Below are positions 39,701 to 47,641 of a stretch of DNA of 60,374 bases, piece by piece. The position numbers were made by a program, and so were the translations under genes. Below the pieces are notes generated by a model that saw nothing but the letters and a program-made list of their open reading frames with translations, ran no database searches and was not told the origin of the DNA. Source of the stretch: Solimonas sp. SE-A11 (lineage in GTDB: Bacteria > Pseudomonadota > Gammaproteobacteria > Nevskiales > Nevskiaceae); assembly GCF_030345715.1 (NCBI RefSeq), contig NZ_JAUASX010000027.1:1-60374 (forward strand), read 5' to 3'. Positions within the stretch are counted from its first letter, which is position 1. Each line of letters starts with the position of its first letter.

Positions 39701-41225
39701 TTTCAGTGCTGTTCGTCAGATCGCAATTCGGGCAGGCGCTATAAGTCACGGAGGTGATGCGTGTGCCTTTGCTGCTGGCACCGTGGCTGATCAGGCGCTC
39801 GGTGTAGAGGGAGGCATCGTAGTATTGACGGACGCGCGTGGTATTGCCGTCCAGGTATTCGAAGACATGACGTCCCGCGCCCTCGGCGTGTTCGGAGAGG
39901 ATGGCACGGCCCTGAGCGTCATAAGCATAGGTGGCATAGCGGTCGCCGTTCTCGTCGATGATGCCGGTGAGAGCTCCGGGGTAGACCAAATCTTCGTAGA
40001 GATAATGACGGACCGGATTGTCGGCGAGGGTCCAGGGAGTGTCATCCGGATACGTGACCGAAATCAGGCGTCCCAGGCCGTCCCAGTCGTAGGTGAAGGG
40101 CTGGCCGGCTGCATCGATAATCTGACGCACATGACCTGCCGCATCAAGTTCCAGGACATAGCTGCGGCCGACGGCGGAGGTAAGGGTTTCCGTGGCGCCA
40201 CCATAGGCGTTGCCGCTGGCATAGGTGATGATTGCGCGCCGACCATCGGCTTCGACCCGTGCGCTCAGGCGATTCTGGAGGTCGAATTCGTAGCTGCGGC
40301 CAGAGGGCTCCTTGAAGACCGGCAGTCCCCCGGCATCCACTAGACGGCCATCGTTGTAGCGGTTGCTTTCCCAAGCGGTCTCGCCGACGCGACGGAAGAA
40401 AACGCGACGCTGCTTTCCATGCGTGAAGACTGCGATCTGGTAGCTGTGTTCTTGACGGATGCTCAAGCTGGGACGGTTGCTGTGCCACTTCATCTCATTA
40501 GGTGTGGGAGTACTCCACATCCGGCCGATGTAGTTCCGGCCGAACTGGAAGTCGGTGCTGGCATAGTCCTGCTCCTGCTGGGATTTCAAGCCATTGGTGC
40601 AGTCCACCGGGTTGGAGTACTCGCGCTGGGCGCCGGGAACGTTCCCGGAGGCGCAGGAGGATTGAGGCTCGACTATCTCGGGCTCGGATATGGGGCATTC
40701 GGGTGTGGAAGGAATGTCATCCAGGGAGAGGTGAAAATGATCGTTGACCCATGAAGGCGATGGTGCTCCTCCGGCGCCTGGGCAAGGTGGCGGCGGCGTC
40801 GGGCCGCAGACCGGTGTCGCCCGGATGCTTGAGTATCCGAGGGTGGTAACCACCCCGTACTGGAATTGAAATGATGCACTCCAGCGCTCGTAGTCTTGGG
40901 TGAATTCGGTCCGCCCGGTCGTGGCGTTGACGAGGGTTGCCGTGGGTGTCCCCTGTGGGGTCTCGATCGTGAGGTTCCATGGGGTATTCGAGTATGTTTT
41001 GCCTATAAAGCATTCCGTGACGTCATCGACTACCGCGCCGGGTGGCGCGCAATGCGGGGCAGGCTCACCATTGTGGAAGTTCTTTTGCATATTTCCCCAG
41101 CCGCGCATCACCTGACCTGCGGGGCAGGAAAACGCTTGAGCATTCAGCGCTAGGAGGGTCAAAAGAATTCCTATCAGGAACGGGCCCTTGCCTCTTTCTC
41201 CGCTCGCGTCATGGGGATTTGCCAT
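36768..41225 (-). CDS. RHS-repeat polymorphic toxin with C-terminal HNH-type nuclease
   Basis: The product is 1485 residues from the ATG at 41225 (MANPHDASGERGKGPFLIGI), giving a Sec-type signal segment; the frame is open 16 codons further to 41273. The middle is a long series of YD/RHS repeats (many YDxxGRLxxx units such as YDALGRLMSVTD, YDKTGRLTSVDA), closed by GRYVQSDPIGLAGGINTYLY and the DPLGL cleavage-associated motif. The last 166 residues are a variable tip: a hydrophobic stretch (ARLPWILPHPVTIGLMCLLY), a charged linker and a zinc-finger HNH fold with CVYCG, TDHVLPWSLGG, NAANSCQGCNGSKGAKEL. This predicts a DNA-cutting toxin delivered to other cells. No PAAR, VgrG or T6SS gene is near. 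Confidence 0.92.
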   Translation of the reverse strand: MANPHDASGERGKGPFLIGILLTLLALNAQAFSCPAGQVMRGWGNMQKNFHNGEPAPHCAPPGAVVDDVTECFIGKTYSNTPWNLTIETPQGTPTATLVNATTGRTEFTQDYERWSASFQFQYGVVTTLGYSSIRATPVCGPTPPPPCPGAGGAPSPSWVNDHFHLSLDDIPSTPECPISEPEIVEPQSSCASGNVPGAQREYSNPVDCTNGLKSQQEQDYASTDFQFGRNYIGRMWSTPTPNEMKWHSNRPSLSIRQEHSYQIAVFTHGKQRRVFFRRVGETAWESNRYNDGRLVDAGGLPVFKEPSGRSYEFDLQNRLSARVEADGRRAIITYASGNAYGGATETLTSAVGRSYVLELDAAGHVRQIIDAAGQPFTYDWDGLGRLISVTYPDDTPWTLADNPVRHYLYEDLVYPGALTGIIDENGDRYATYAYDAQGRAILSEHAEGAGRHVFEYLDGNTTRVRQYYDASLYTERLISHGASSKGTRITSVTYSACPNCDLTNSTETYTYDSNGWPASKVDKRGSTTEYIYDGITGQELSRTEAAGTALARTITTRWNSIWTKPSAITASDRTQTFGYNGKGQLVVDSISVSGGTRSTIHSYNAQNYLASINGPRTDTTDITSFTYDSQGNVSTVTNPLGHVTQITHHDPHGNPLRILDPNGVETLLTYDPRQRLTSRSTAGETTSFEYDKAGQLKKVTTPDGAWLAYSYDAAHRLTGIADLDGNRIEYTLDWAGNRTAEQVYDHGNTLRRSQARVYDGLSRLKELQGANGQSEVYGYDGEGNLTSATVDGSRTTTSDYDALGRLMSVTDPAYGVTQYGYNPRDELTSVTDPRSLVTSYTRNLFGDVTQLQSPDTGTSNATYDSAGNIKTRTDAKGQVVTYTYDALNRLTKSVYSGSGGPTINYSYDAGTYGKGRLTGISQTGQSLAWVHDALGRVTSQTQVVGSRTLVTSYSYDAQGRLATQTLPSGKVVGYAWNLNRLTGMTLDGNPVASNFLEEPFGGVSQWDFANGQAVQKSFDLSGRLTAHSLGTVGYDTADRITGLSHDNLSQLIGSKTYGYDSLDRLTSYLGASFSIGYGYDANGNRTQQSGTAGTTDYTTSLTSNRLDSLTDGTVTQSFSYDANGNLTADGSHVYGYDKTGRLTSVDATAYVYNGLGQRVSKTASGTGTVYAYDEAGHLVGEYDAATGNAIQETVWMGDTPIAVVKGSDTYYVHADHLNTPRQINNQAGDPVWVWDTITFGSSSPDEDPLSTGTPFTYNLRHPGQVFDAESGLFQNWHRDYNPALGRYVQSDPIGLAGGINTYLYGEANPLSYIDPLGLETVAAPRVFPMPGFPAIARLPWILPHPVTIGLMCLLYPTPIAAPACERPDSLNYGNCSMMNEASNDGDKPSASDVQKDKKRRFDKGQRERARDRSRDADGDPTCVYCGVKTTTEPGKPNSSQTDHVLPWSLGGPTSDDNAANSCQGCNGSKGAKELGKDWIPPNLR

Positions 41226-41478
41226 GAACAGCTTCAGAAAAATGCGGCAGACGGTCTGAGTGCACGTGCTCATGGCGATGTCCAGATTGCAGGAAGCGCC
41301 AAGCTAGAGATTTGCGTCAGCTGGTGCAATCTGACGGCTGAATCAGATGTGGCCTACTGAATCCCTCCCCCTTCGATGCCCGCTGGACCCCGCCGGGCGC
41401 GACAGGCACTGGGCGCACGCCCATCCTGCCAGACAAGCTAAAATCCAACCTCGACCCGTATATCCCGGTACCCCCACC

Positions 41479-42699
41479 ATGGCCGTCAACCTGCATCCTC
41501 CCGCCTCCCTGCTGCCGGTAGCCGGTGCCCGCCTGGGCAGTGCCGAGGCGGCGATCAAGAAGCCGGGGCGCAAGGACCTGCTGCTGATCGAGCTGGTGCC
41601 GGGCTCGCGCGTGGCCGGTGTGTTTACCCGCAATGCCTTCTGCGCGGCGCCGGTTCAGCTTTGCCGCGAGGCCCTGGGCCGGGGCACGGCGATCCGCGGC
41701 TTGCTGATCAACTCGGGCAACGCCAATGCCGGCACCGGCAAGGCGGGCCATGAGGCGGCATGGGAGACCATGGCGGCGGCGGCGGCGCAGTTGGGCTGCG
41801 CGCCGGAGCAGGTGCTGCCGTTCTCTACCGGCGTGATCGGGCAGAAGCTGCCGGCGGACCGGGTGAAGGCGGCGTTGCCGGCGGCCAAGGCGGACCTGGT
41901 CACCGAGGGCTGGATGCAGGCCAGCCGCACGATCATGACCACCGACACGCTGCCCAAGGGCGCGAGCCGCCAGGTGCAGACCTCGCAGGGTTTGGTGACG
42001 GTCACCGGCGTCTCCAAGGGCGCGGGCATGATCTGCCCGGACATGGCGACGCTGCTGGCCTTCGTCGGCACCGATGCGCGCCTGACGCAGGCGGCGACGC
42101 AGGCCTGCCTGAACGCAGCGGTCGGCAAGTCCTTCAACTGCGTGACGGTGGATGGCGATACCTCCACCAACGATTCTTGCGTGTTCTTTGCCACCGCCCA
42201 GGTGGGCACGGCGGAGGTGGATGAGCAGCACCCGGACTACGCGATCATCGCGGCGGCGGTGACGGAGGTCTGCACGGAGCTGGCGCAGGCCATCGTGCGT
42301 GACGGTGAAGGCGCCACGCGTTTCATCACCATCGAGATCGCCCACGCGAAGAGCGAGGGGGAAGCGCGCCTGGCGGCCTACGCGCTGGCGCACTCGCCGC
42401 TGTTCAAGACGGCGGCCTTCGCTGGCGATGCCAACTGGGGCCGCATCCTGGCCGCCGTGGGCCGCAGCGGGATCGAGGGCCTGGACGTGTCGCGCATCAG
42501 CGTGCGCGTCGACGACGTGGAGCTGCTGGTCAACGGCGAGCCTCACCTGGACTACCGCGAGGAGCGCGGCGCGGCGGTGTTCGCCAAGCCCGAGTACCGC
42601 ATCCGTATCGACCTGGGCCGGGGCGATGCCGGCGTGACGGTGTGGACCTGCGACTTCAGCTACGACTACGTGAAGATCAACGCCGAGTACCGCACTTGA
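41479..42699 (+). CDS. argJ: Bifunctional ornithine acetyltransferase/N-acetylglutamate synthase ArgJ
   Basis: ArgJ recycles the acetyl group from N-acetylornithine to glutamate in arginine synthesis. The 406-residue precursor is cleaved autocatalytically before the nucleophile threonine, T191 here (GAGMICPDMATLLAF). Other motifs are GVFTRNAFCAAPV, NSGNANAGTG, TDTLPKGASR, CVTVDGDTSTND and the terminal FSYDYVKINAEYRT. The ATG at 41479 starts MAVNLHPPASLLPVAG. Its stop overlaps the start of the Nudix gene. No other arg genes are in the window. Confidence 0.97.
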   Translation: MAVNLHPPASLLPVAGARLGSAEAAIKKPGRKDLLLIELVPGSRVAGVFTRNAFCAAPVQLCREALGRGTAIRGLLINSGNANAGTGKAGHEAAWETMAAAAAQLGCAPEQVLPFSTGVIGQKLPADRVKAALPAAKADLVTEGWMQASRTIMTTDTLPKGASRQVQTSQGLVTVTGVSKGAGMICPDMATLLAFVGTDARLTQAATQACLNAAVGKSFNCVTVDGDTSTNDSCVFFATAQVGTAEVDEQHPDYAIIAAAVTEVCTELAQAIVRDGEGATRFITIEIAHAKSEGEARLAAYALAHSPLFKTAAFAGDANWGRILAAVGRSGIEGLDVSRISVRVDDVELLVNGEPHLDYREERGAAVFAKPEYRIRIDLGRGDAGVTVWTCDFSYDYVKINAEYRT

Positions 42700-43643
42700 G
42701 CGACGGCGCGCCCACGCCAGCGGCCAAGCCGGTGCTGGCGGTAGCCTGCGGCGTGCTGGTGCGCGGCGGGCGCGTGTTGCTGGCGCAGCGGCCGGTGGGC
42801 AAGGTGGCGGCAGGTTCCTGGGAGTTCCCCGGCGGCAAGATCGAGCCGGGCGAGACTACGCGGCAGGCGCTGGAGCGCGAACTGCACGAGGAACTGGGCG
42901 TGGAAGTGCGCGAGGCGCGCCCGCTGATCCGCTTCCGCCACGAGTACAGCAACCGCACGGTGCTGCTGGATACCTGGCTGATCGACACCTTCGACGGCGA
43001 GCCCCATGGCCGCGAGGAACAGGCGCTGGCCTGGGTGACGCCGGAGGAGCTGGCGGCGCACCCGCAGGTGCTGCCTACGGTGTTGCCCATCGCCGGCGCG
43101 CTGCGCCTGCCGGTGGACTACGTGTTCACGCCGGCCGATGCCAATGAGGCCTTCCTGCTGGAACGCCTGCCGCGCCTGCCGGCGGGCGCGCTGCTGCGCC
43201 TGCGGCGGCCGGGGTTGGACGACGCGGGCTATGCGGTGCTGGCGCGCTCCCTAGCGCCCGTCGTGAGGCGGCAGGGGCTGCGCCTGTTGCTGGACCGGGA
43301 CCCGGCGCTGTCGGCGGAGCTGGGCGCCGGCTGGCATGCCACCTCTGCGAGGCTGGCGGTGCTGGAACGCAAGCCGGAGGGGCTGGAGTGCCATGCGTCC
43401 TGCCATACGCCGGAGGAACTGATGCGCGCGGCACAGCTCGGCTTTGCGTCCGCGGTGCTGGGCCCTGTGCGGACTACGGCCACGCATCCTGGTGTGGCGG
43501 CGCTGGGCTGGGAGCGCTTTGCGGACTGGATCGCGCCGCTGCAACTGCCGGTATATGCGCTGGGTGGGGTGGGGCCGGCGCAGAGGGATGAGGCTTTTGC
43601 CGCCTACGCGCAGGGTGTGGCCGGGATCAGGGCTTACTGGTGA
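42696..43643 (+). CDS. mutT: Nudix (MutT-type) hydrolase fused to a thiamine-phosphate-synthase-like (TenI) domain
   Basis: Residues about 10-140 form a MutT-type 8-oxo-dGTPase: VAACGVLVRGGRVLLAQRP-like strand and a complete Nudix box GGKIEPGETTRQALERELHE followed by ELGVE. Residues about 150-315 are a ThiE/TenI barrel (RLRRPGLDDAGYAVLA, LECHASCHTPEELMRA, AQLGFASAVLGPVRTTATHP, LPVYALGGVGP). The barrel domain has the phosphate-binding ALGG but its activity is not established. The TTG start overlaps the argJ stop (TTGA). This two-domain form is known in gammaproteobacteria, where it usually follows argJ or secA. Confidence 0.92.
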   Translation: MSDGAPTPAAKPVLAVACGVLVRGGRVLLAQRPVGKVAAGSWEFPGGKIEPGETTRQALERELHEELGVEVREARPLIRFRHEYSNRTVLLDTWLIDTFDGEPHGREEQALAWVTPEELAAHPQVLPTVLPIAGALRLPVDYVFTPADANEAFLLERLPRLPAGALLRLRRPGLDDAGYAVLARSLAPVVRRQGLRLLLDRDPALSAELGAGWHATSARLAVLERKPEGLECHASCHTPEELMRAAQLGFASAVLGPVRTTATHPGVAALGWERFADWIAPLQLPVYALGGVGPAQRDEAFAAYAQGVAGIRAYW

Positions 43644-43654
43644 CCCGGGGCTTT

Positions 43655-43717
43655 CTGTAGCAGCCAGCTTGCTGGCAACTGCGAGACGGGTGTCGCCAGC
43701 AAGCTGGCTCCTACAGG
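43655..43717. repeat. REP-type palindrome pair (AGCCAGCTTGCTGGC)
   Basis: CTGTAGCAGCCAGCTTGCTG at the left and GCCAGCAAGCTGGCTCCTAC at the right are inverted copies, each containing an inner AGC-AGCTTGCT palindrome. The sequence type is the same as REP elements of Pseudomonas. Confidence 0.75.
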
Positions 43718-43762
43718 GGGCAGTAGGTCGTTCGGACTTTGGGTGATTTGCCAGGCTGCCGG

Positions 43763-43795
43763 CCGTTCACCCTTCACAGGCTCAGCACAAACGGG
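43763..43795. repeat. dispersed repeat, copy 4
   Basis: CCGTTCACCCTTCACAGGCT followed by CAGCACAAACGGG; same family as copies at 11692, 35324, 35678 and 57156. It lies between the convergent Nudix and yacG genes. Confidence 0.6.
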
Positions 43796-43816
43796 AAGAG
43801 CTTGGTGCGCTCGGAA

Positions 43817-44026
43817 TTACTGCGGCCGCGGCGTATGGGGCGGCGGCAGGTCGGCGGCATCATTGAAGTCGTCCTGTGCTTCGGCCGGGATGCTGTAGCG
43901 CTCGCCGAACCATTCACCCAGGTCCAGCGTCTTGCAGCGCTCGGAGCAGAAGGGACGCCAGGGGTTGGAAGGGTCCAGCTGGGCGGAATTGCCGCACTGC
44001 CTGCAGGCGTACTTGCGCGTGGTCAC
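43817..44026 (-). CDS. yacG: DNA gyrase inhibitor YacG
   Basis: A 69-residue zinc-ribbon protein that binds GyrB and inhibits gyrase in E. coli. The four zinc cysteines are C8, C11, C27 and C31 (CRQCGN and PFCSERCKTLDLGEW). The start is a GTG that overlaps the zapD TGA (GTGA). The gene is too short to be obvious in a longer frame that runs back through zapD. Order coaE-zapD-yacG after pilD is the standard gammaproteobacterial arrangement. Confidence 0.93.
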   Translation of the reverse strand: MTTRKYACRQCGNSAQLDPSNPWRPFCSERCKTLDLGEWFGERYSIPAEAQDDFNDAADLPPPHTPRPQ

Positions 44027-44817
44027 AACGCGCAGCACTGGATCTGGAAGGGGACGTCGACGGCGGCCTGGTGGCTGCGGGCGTTGACGTCGCCAGCCGA
44101 CATGAAGCGCACCGTGAAGCGGTGCTTGCCGGCGCTGATCTCGGGGTACACGCGGGCGTCTACCGGCACGGTGACGCGCAGCAGCACGCAGGGCGCCTGG
44201 GGGGTCTGGATGTAGATGCCGCCGCGGGCAACGGCCTGCTGGGCCGGCACGCTGTTGCGCAGCAGCTTCAGGTACAGGTTGATGGCCTGCTCGAAGGGGC
44301 GCAGGTCGGCGAACCAGGCGTCGAGGTCGCCGCGGTTCTGGGACTCGGGGCGCGCCAGCCAATGATGGTAGATCGGCAGGTCGAAGGCGCAGGTGCCGCC
44401 CGGGATGCTGGCGCGGCTGAGCACCGTGGTGAGGAAGTCGTTGCCGCGCAGCAGGGAATTGGCGAACTGCGTGGCCAGTTGCTGCATGCCCTGGACCGCC
44501 TGCGTGATCTCGGCGAGCACGCCCTTGAGCAGGGCGGGATCGACGCCGGGCTTGCTGGACAGGCGCGTCAGGTGGGCGTGCTGGTCGGTCAGCTCTTTGA
44601 GGATCTCGTTCTTGAGGTCCGAGCGGGAGATGACCACCAGGATGTCGAGCAGCGCGTGCAGTGTGGCGCGGGCGCCGAAGGGGGTGCCGTCTGCGCGGTG
44701 ATGCTGGTGCTGGGCGAACAGGAATTCCAGGCGCAGGAACGTCCGGACCTTTTCGGTCAGCGGTTGTTCGAAGGTGACCAGCTCGGATGCGGGGGTCACG
44801 GGTTCAGGGTTCGCCAA
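44023..44817 (-). CDS. zapD: Cell division protein ZapD
   Basis: ZapD crosslinks FtsZ filaments and stabilises the Z ring. The 264-residue product shows the family segments TFEQPLTEKVRTFLRLEFLF, LLDILVVISRSDLKNEILKE, IPGGTCAFDLPIYHHWL and the C-terminal RFM...DVPFQIQCCAL. Length is as expected (about 250). It sits between coaE and yacG; the yacG start overlaps its stop. Confidence 0.95.
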   Translation of the reverse strand: MANPEPVTPASELVTFEQPLTEKVRTFLRLEFLFAQHQHHRADGTPFGARATLHALLDILVVISRSDLKNEILKELTDQHAHLTRLSSKPGVDPALLKGVLAEITQAVQGMQQLATQFANSLLRGNDFLTTVLSRASIPGGTCAFDLPIYHHWLARPESQNRGDLDAWFADLRPFEQAINLYLKLLRNSVPAQQAVARGGIYIQTPQAPCVLLRVTVPVDARVYPEISAGKHRFTVRFMSAGDVNARSHQAAVDVPFQIQCCAL

Positions 44818-44835
44818 GTAAGGGGGAATTGTGTC

Positions 44836-45483
44836 CTAGATCACACTACGGGGCAAACTCAAGCCACGAGCGTAGATCTCGCCCGTGCGGGCGATCGACA
44901 GGTAGTAGGCATGCAGTTCTTCCACGGCGGCCCTGGCGGCCGCCACGGAGCCGGTGTTGGTGATCACGTCATGGGCCGCGGCCAGGCGCTCGCGGCGCGA
45001 GGCCTGGGCCTGCAGCATGCGCTGGGCCAGGTCCTCGTTGATGCGGTCGCGGTCCTGCAGGCGGGCGAGCTGGGTCTCCGGCTCCACGTCCACCACCAGC
45101 ACGCGATCGACCAGGTCGCGCATGCCGGCTTCCACCAGGATGGCAACGCTGAGGATGCAGTAGGCGGAGCCCTGGGCGTCGCGCCACTGCGTCATGCGCT
45201 TGCGGATGTGGGGGTGGGTGATGCCCTCCAGGGTCTTGCGGGCCTCGGGCTCGGTGAAGACGCGTTCACGCATCTTGCGGCGATCAAGCTGGCCGTCCGC
45301 GGCCAGGTACTGGCGGCCGAAGGTGCGGGCGATCTCCAGCAGCGCGGGGGCACCGGGGGCCACCACCTCGCGCGCTACCAGGTCGGCATCCAGCACGGGG
45401 ACGCCCAGTTCCATGAAGAAATCCGCAACGAGAGACTTGCCGCTGGCAATGCCCCCCGTCAGGCCGACGGTGAGACGAGGCAT
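44836..45483 (-). CDS. coaE: Dephospho-CoA kinase CoaE
   Basis: CoaE phosphorylates dephospho-CoA, the last step of coenzyme A synthesis. The 215-residue product has the P-loop GLTGGIASGKS at residues 7-17, VLDADLVAREVV, and ITHPHIRKRM with the lid region after it. The start shares its first base with the pilD stop region, so it is coupled to the pilus genes. Confidence 0.96.
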   Translation of the reverse strand: MPRLTVGLTGGIASGKSLVADFFMELGVPVLDADLVAREVVAPGAPALLEIARTFGRQYLAADGQLDRRKMRERVFTEPEARKTLEGITHPHIRKRMTQWRDAQGSAYCILSVAILVEAGMRDLVDRVLVVDVEPETQLARLQDRDRINEDLAQRMLQAQASRRERLAAAHDVITNTGSVAAARAAVEELHAYYLSIARTGEIYARGLSLPRSVI

Positions 45484-46343
45484 CAGTAGGTGCTCAGGTA
45501 CGCCGACTTGATGGCCTCACCCCAGATCAACCACAACCAGCCGGCGGCGGCCAGGTAGGGACCAAAAGGGATCGGCAGTTGGCGATCGCGGCCGCGCGCC
45601 ACGATCATGACAATGCCCACGACCGCACCAACCACCGAAGACAGCAGGATGATGCCCGGCAGGGCGGTCCAGCCCATCCAGGCGCCCAGTGCAGCCAGCA
45701 ACTTGAAATCGCCATAGCCCATGCCTTCCTTGCCGGTGAGCAGGCGGAAGAGGTGGTAGACCGACCAGAGGCTGAGGTAGCCCGCCGCGGCGCCGATCAC
45801 GGCGCTCGGCAGATCGATGAAAACCGGCACCAGCGCCAGCAGCAGACCGAGCCACATCAGCGGCAGGGTGATGGTGTCCGGCAGCAGCATGGTGCGCAGG
45901 TCGATCACCGTCAGCGCCACCAGGGCCCAGGTCAGCACCAGGGCGCCTGCCAGCGGGTAGCCCCAGCCGAAGTGCCAGGCGCAGGCCAGCGAGAGCAGGC
46001 CGGTGGCCGCCTCGACCAAGGGGTACTGCACCGAGATGGAGGCCTTGCAGGAGGCGCAGCGACCACGGAGCATCAGCCAGCCCAGCACCGGGATGTTGTG
46101 CCGGGGCTTGATGCCATTGCCGCAGGAGGGGCAGGTGGAGGGCGGGTGAGACAGTGACAGCCGTTCGACTGGCTCCTCAGGTAAATCCAGTATCTGCCGG
46201 GCTTCCTGCTTCCAGCTTATTTCCAGCATGCGCGGCAGACGCAGGATCACCACGTTGAGGAAGCTGCCGACCATCAGGCCAAGCAGGGCGCAGAGCAGCA
46301 TCAAGAGACCTGGGCTGTCTTGCAGCCCCTCAATGAGCGTCAT
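45483..46343 (-). CDS. pilD: Prepilin peptidase/N-methyltransferase PilD
   Basis: PilD cuts the leader of type IV prepilins after glycine and methylates the new N-terminus, and also serves type II secretion pseudopilins. The 286-residue membrane protein has the N-terminal GLMVGSFLNVVILRLP, the two CXXC pairs (CPSCGNGIKP and CASCK), and the catalytic aspartates in IDLRTMLLPD and GYGDFKLLAALGAW. About eight hydrophobic segments are visible. It follows pilC by 21 bases. Confidence 0.96.
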   Translation of the reverse strand: MTLIEGLQDSPGLLMLLCALLGLMVGSFLNVVILRLPRMLEISWKQEARQILDLPEEPVERLSLSHPPSTCPSCGNGIKPRHNIPVLGWLMLRGRCASCKASISVQYPLVEAATGLLSLACAWHFGWGYPLAGALVLTWALVALTVIDLRTMLLPDTITLPLMWLGLLLALVPVFIDLPSAVIGAAAGYLSLWSVYHLFRLLTGKEGMGYGDFKLLAALGAWMGWTALPGIILLSSVVGAVVGIVMIVARGRDRQLPIPFGPYLAAAGWLWLIWGEAIKSAYLSTY

Positions 46344-46364
46344 AAGGGAATCTTGAACGGTTTG

Positions 46365-47624
46365 TCAGATGGCCTGGCCGAGCTTGAATATCGGCAGGTA
46401 CATGGCGGTGACGAGCCCCCCCACCACGATGCCGAGAAAGGCCATGATCATCGGCTCCAGCAGGCTGGAGAGCGAGTCCACCATAGCGTCGACTTCCGCC
46501 TCGTAGAAATCCGCGACCTTGGCGCACATCTCATCCAGGGCGCCCGATTCCTCGCCGATGGCGACCATCTGCACAGCCATGTTGGGGAACAGAGCCGACT
46601 GTTGCATGGTGAGCTGCAGCTGCTGGCCGGTAGAGACGCGATCGCGCATGACCAGGATGGCTTCCTCGAAGACGATATTGCCCGCAGCGCGTGCCACCGA
46701 CTCCATCGCTTCGACCAGCGGCACGCCGGCGGCGAACATGGTTGACAGGGTACGGTTGAAGCGAGCGATGGCGGATTTGTAAAGAATTTCGCCAACGATC
46801 GGCACCTTGAGCATGACCCTGTCGAGGAACCGGCGGAACGCGCGCGAGCGCCTTTTGGCCTCGAACAGCGCATAGCCGCCACCGCCGACGATGCCTAGGA
46901 TGAGCCACCACTTCGCCTGGATGAACTCCGACATGCCGATTACCATCTTGGTGAAAGCCGGCAGGTCGGCGCCGAAGCCTTGGAATAGCTCGGCGAAGGT
47001 TGGTACCACGAAGTAGAGCAGGATGCCGGTAACAATGAAGGCGACTACCATGACTGCAGCCGGGTAAGTCAGCGCTTTCTTGACCTTCTTCTTGATCGCT
47101 TCGGTCTTTTCCTTATAGGTGGCGATCTTGTCCAGCAGAGTTTCCAGGGCGCCGGACTTTTCGCCCGCATCTACGAGGTTGACGAAGAGATCGTCGAAAT
47201 ACAGTGGATACCTAGCCAAACTGGCCGCGAAAGAGTTTCCTCCCTCGATGTTAGCCTTTATGCCTAGGATCATCTCCTGCATCGAGGCATTTTCATGGCC
47301 GCGGCCGACGATCTCCAGAGCCTGTACCAGTGGCACGCCGGCGGCCATCATCGTCGCCATTTGGCGGCTGAAGATGGAGATATCGACTGAGGTGATGGCC
47401 TTCTTCTTGGCGGCAGAGAAGATCGCGGCTTGCTTGCGCACCGAGAGCGGGTTGATGCCCTGCTTCCGCAGCTGGGTCTTGATCATGCTCTCGCTGGGGC
47501 CGACACTCGACCCCCTGACGCGCTGGCCCTTGCGGTCCAGGCCCTCCCACTTGAAGGTGTATTCCTTGATCGCCTCGATCTTTGGAGCCTTCTTCTGCCT
47601 CGCGGCCTGTGCTGCCTGCGCCAT
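46365..47624 (-). CDS. pilC: Type IV pilus inner-membrane platform protein PilC
   Basis: PilC is the polytopic inner-membrane platform on which PilB and PilT act. The 419-residue product has two T2SSF (GspF) domains (about 85-210 and 285-410), each with the characteristic FSRQMATMMAAGVPLVQALE / FNRTLSTMFAAGVPLVEAME start, and three to four membrane helices. Residues 14-70 form the N-terminal cytoplasmic part (EYTFKWEGLDRKGQRVRG). It follows pilB by 17 bases. Confidence 0.97.
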   Translation of the reverse strand: MAQAAQAARQKKAPKIEAIKEYTFKWEGLDRKGQRVRGSSVGPSESMIKTQLRKQGINPLSVRKQAAIFSAAKKKAITSVDISIFSRQMATMMAAGVPLVQALEIVGRGHENASMQEMILGIKANIEGGNSFAASLARYPLYFDDLFVNLVDAGEKSGALETLLDKIATYKEKTEAIKKKVKKALTYPAAVMVVAFIVTGILLYFVVPTFAELFQGFGADLPAFTKMVIGMSEFIQAKWWLILGIVGGGGYALFEAKRRSRAFRRFLDRVMLKVPIVGEILYKSAIARFNRTLSTMFAAGVPLVEAMESVARAAGNIVFEEAILVMRDRVSTGQQLQLTMQQSALFPNMAVQMVAIGEESGALDEMCAKVADFYEAEVDAMVDSLSSLLEPMIMAFLGIVVGGLVTAMYLPIFKLGQAI

Positions 47625-47641
47625 GAATCCCCCGTGCCCTA

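Noticed and set aside
36782-40754. plus-strand frames of up to 566 codons opposite the RHS gene
   Set aside because: Complement of YD-repeat coding sequence; their repetitive composition follows from the RHS repeats.
36768-41225. repeat structure that might suggest a CRISPR array
   Set aside because: The periodicity is protein-level YD repeats of divergent DNA sequence; no identical direct repeats with uniform spacers occur anywhere in the window.
41226-41478. possible second small gene between rhs and argJ
   Set aside because: No open frame with a ribosome site; the region is best read as the divergent promoter area of rhs and argJ.
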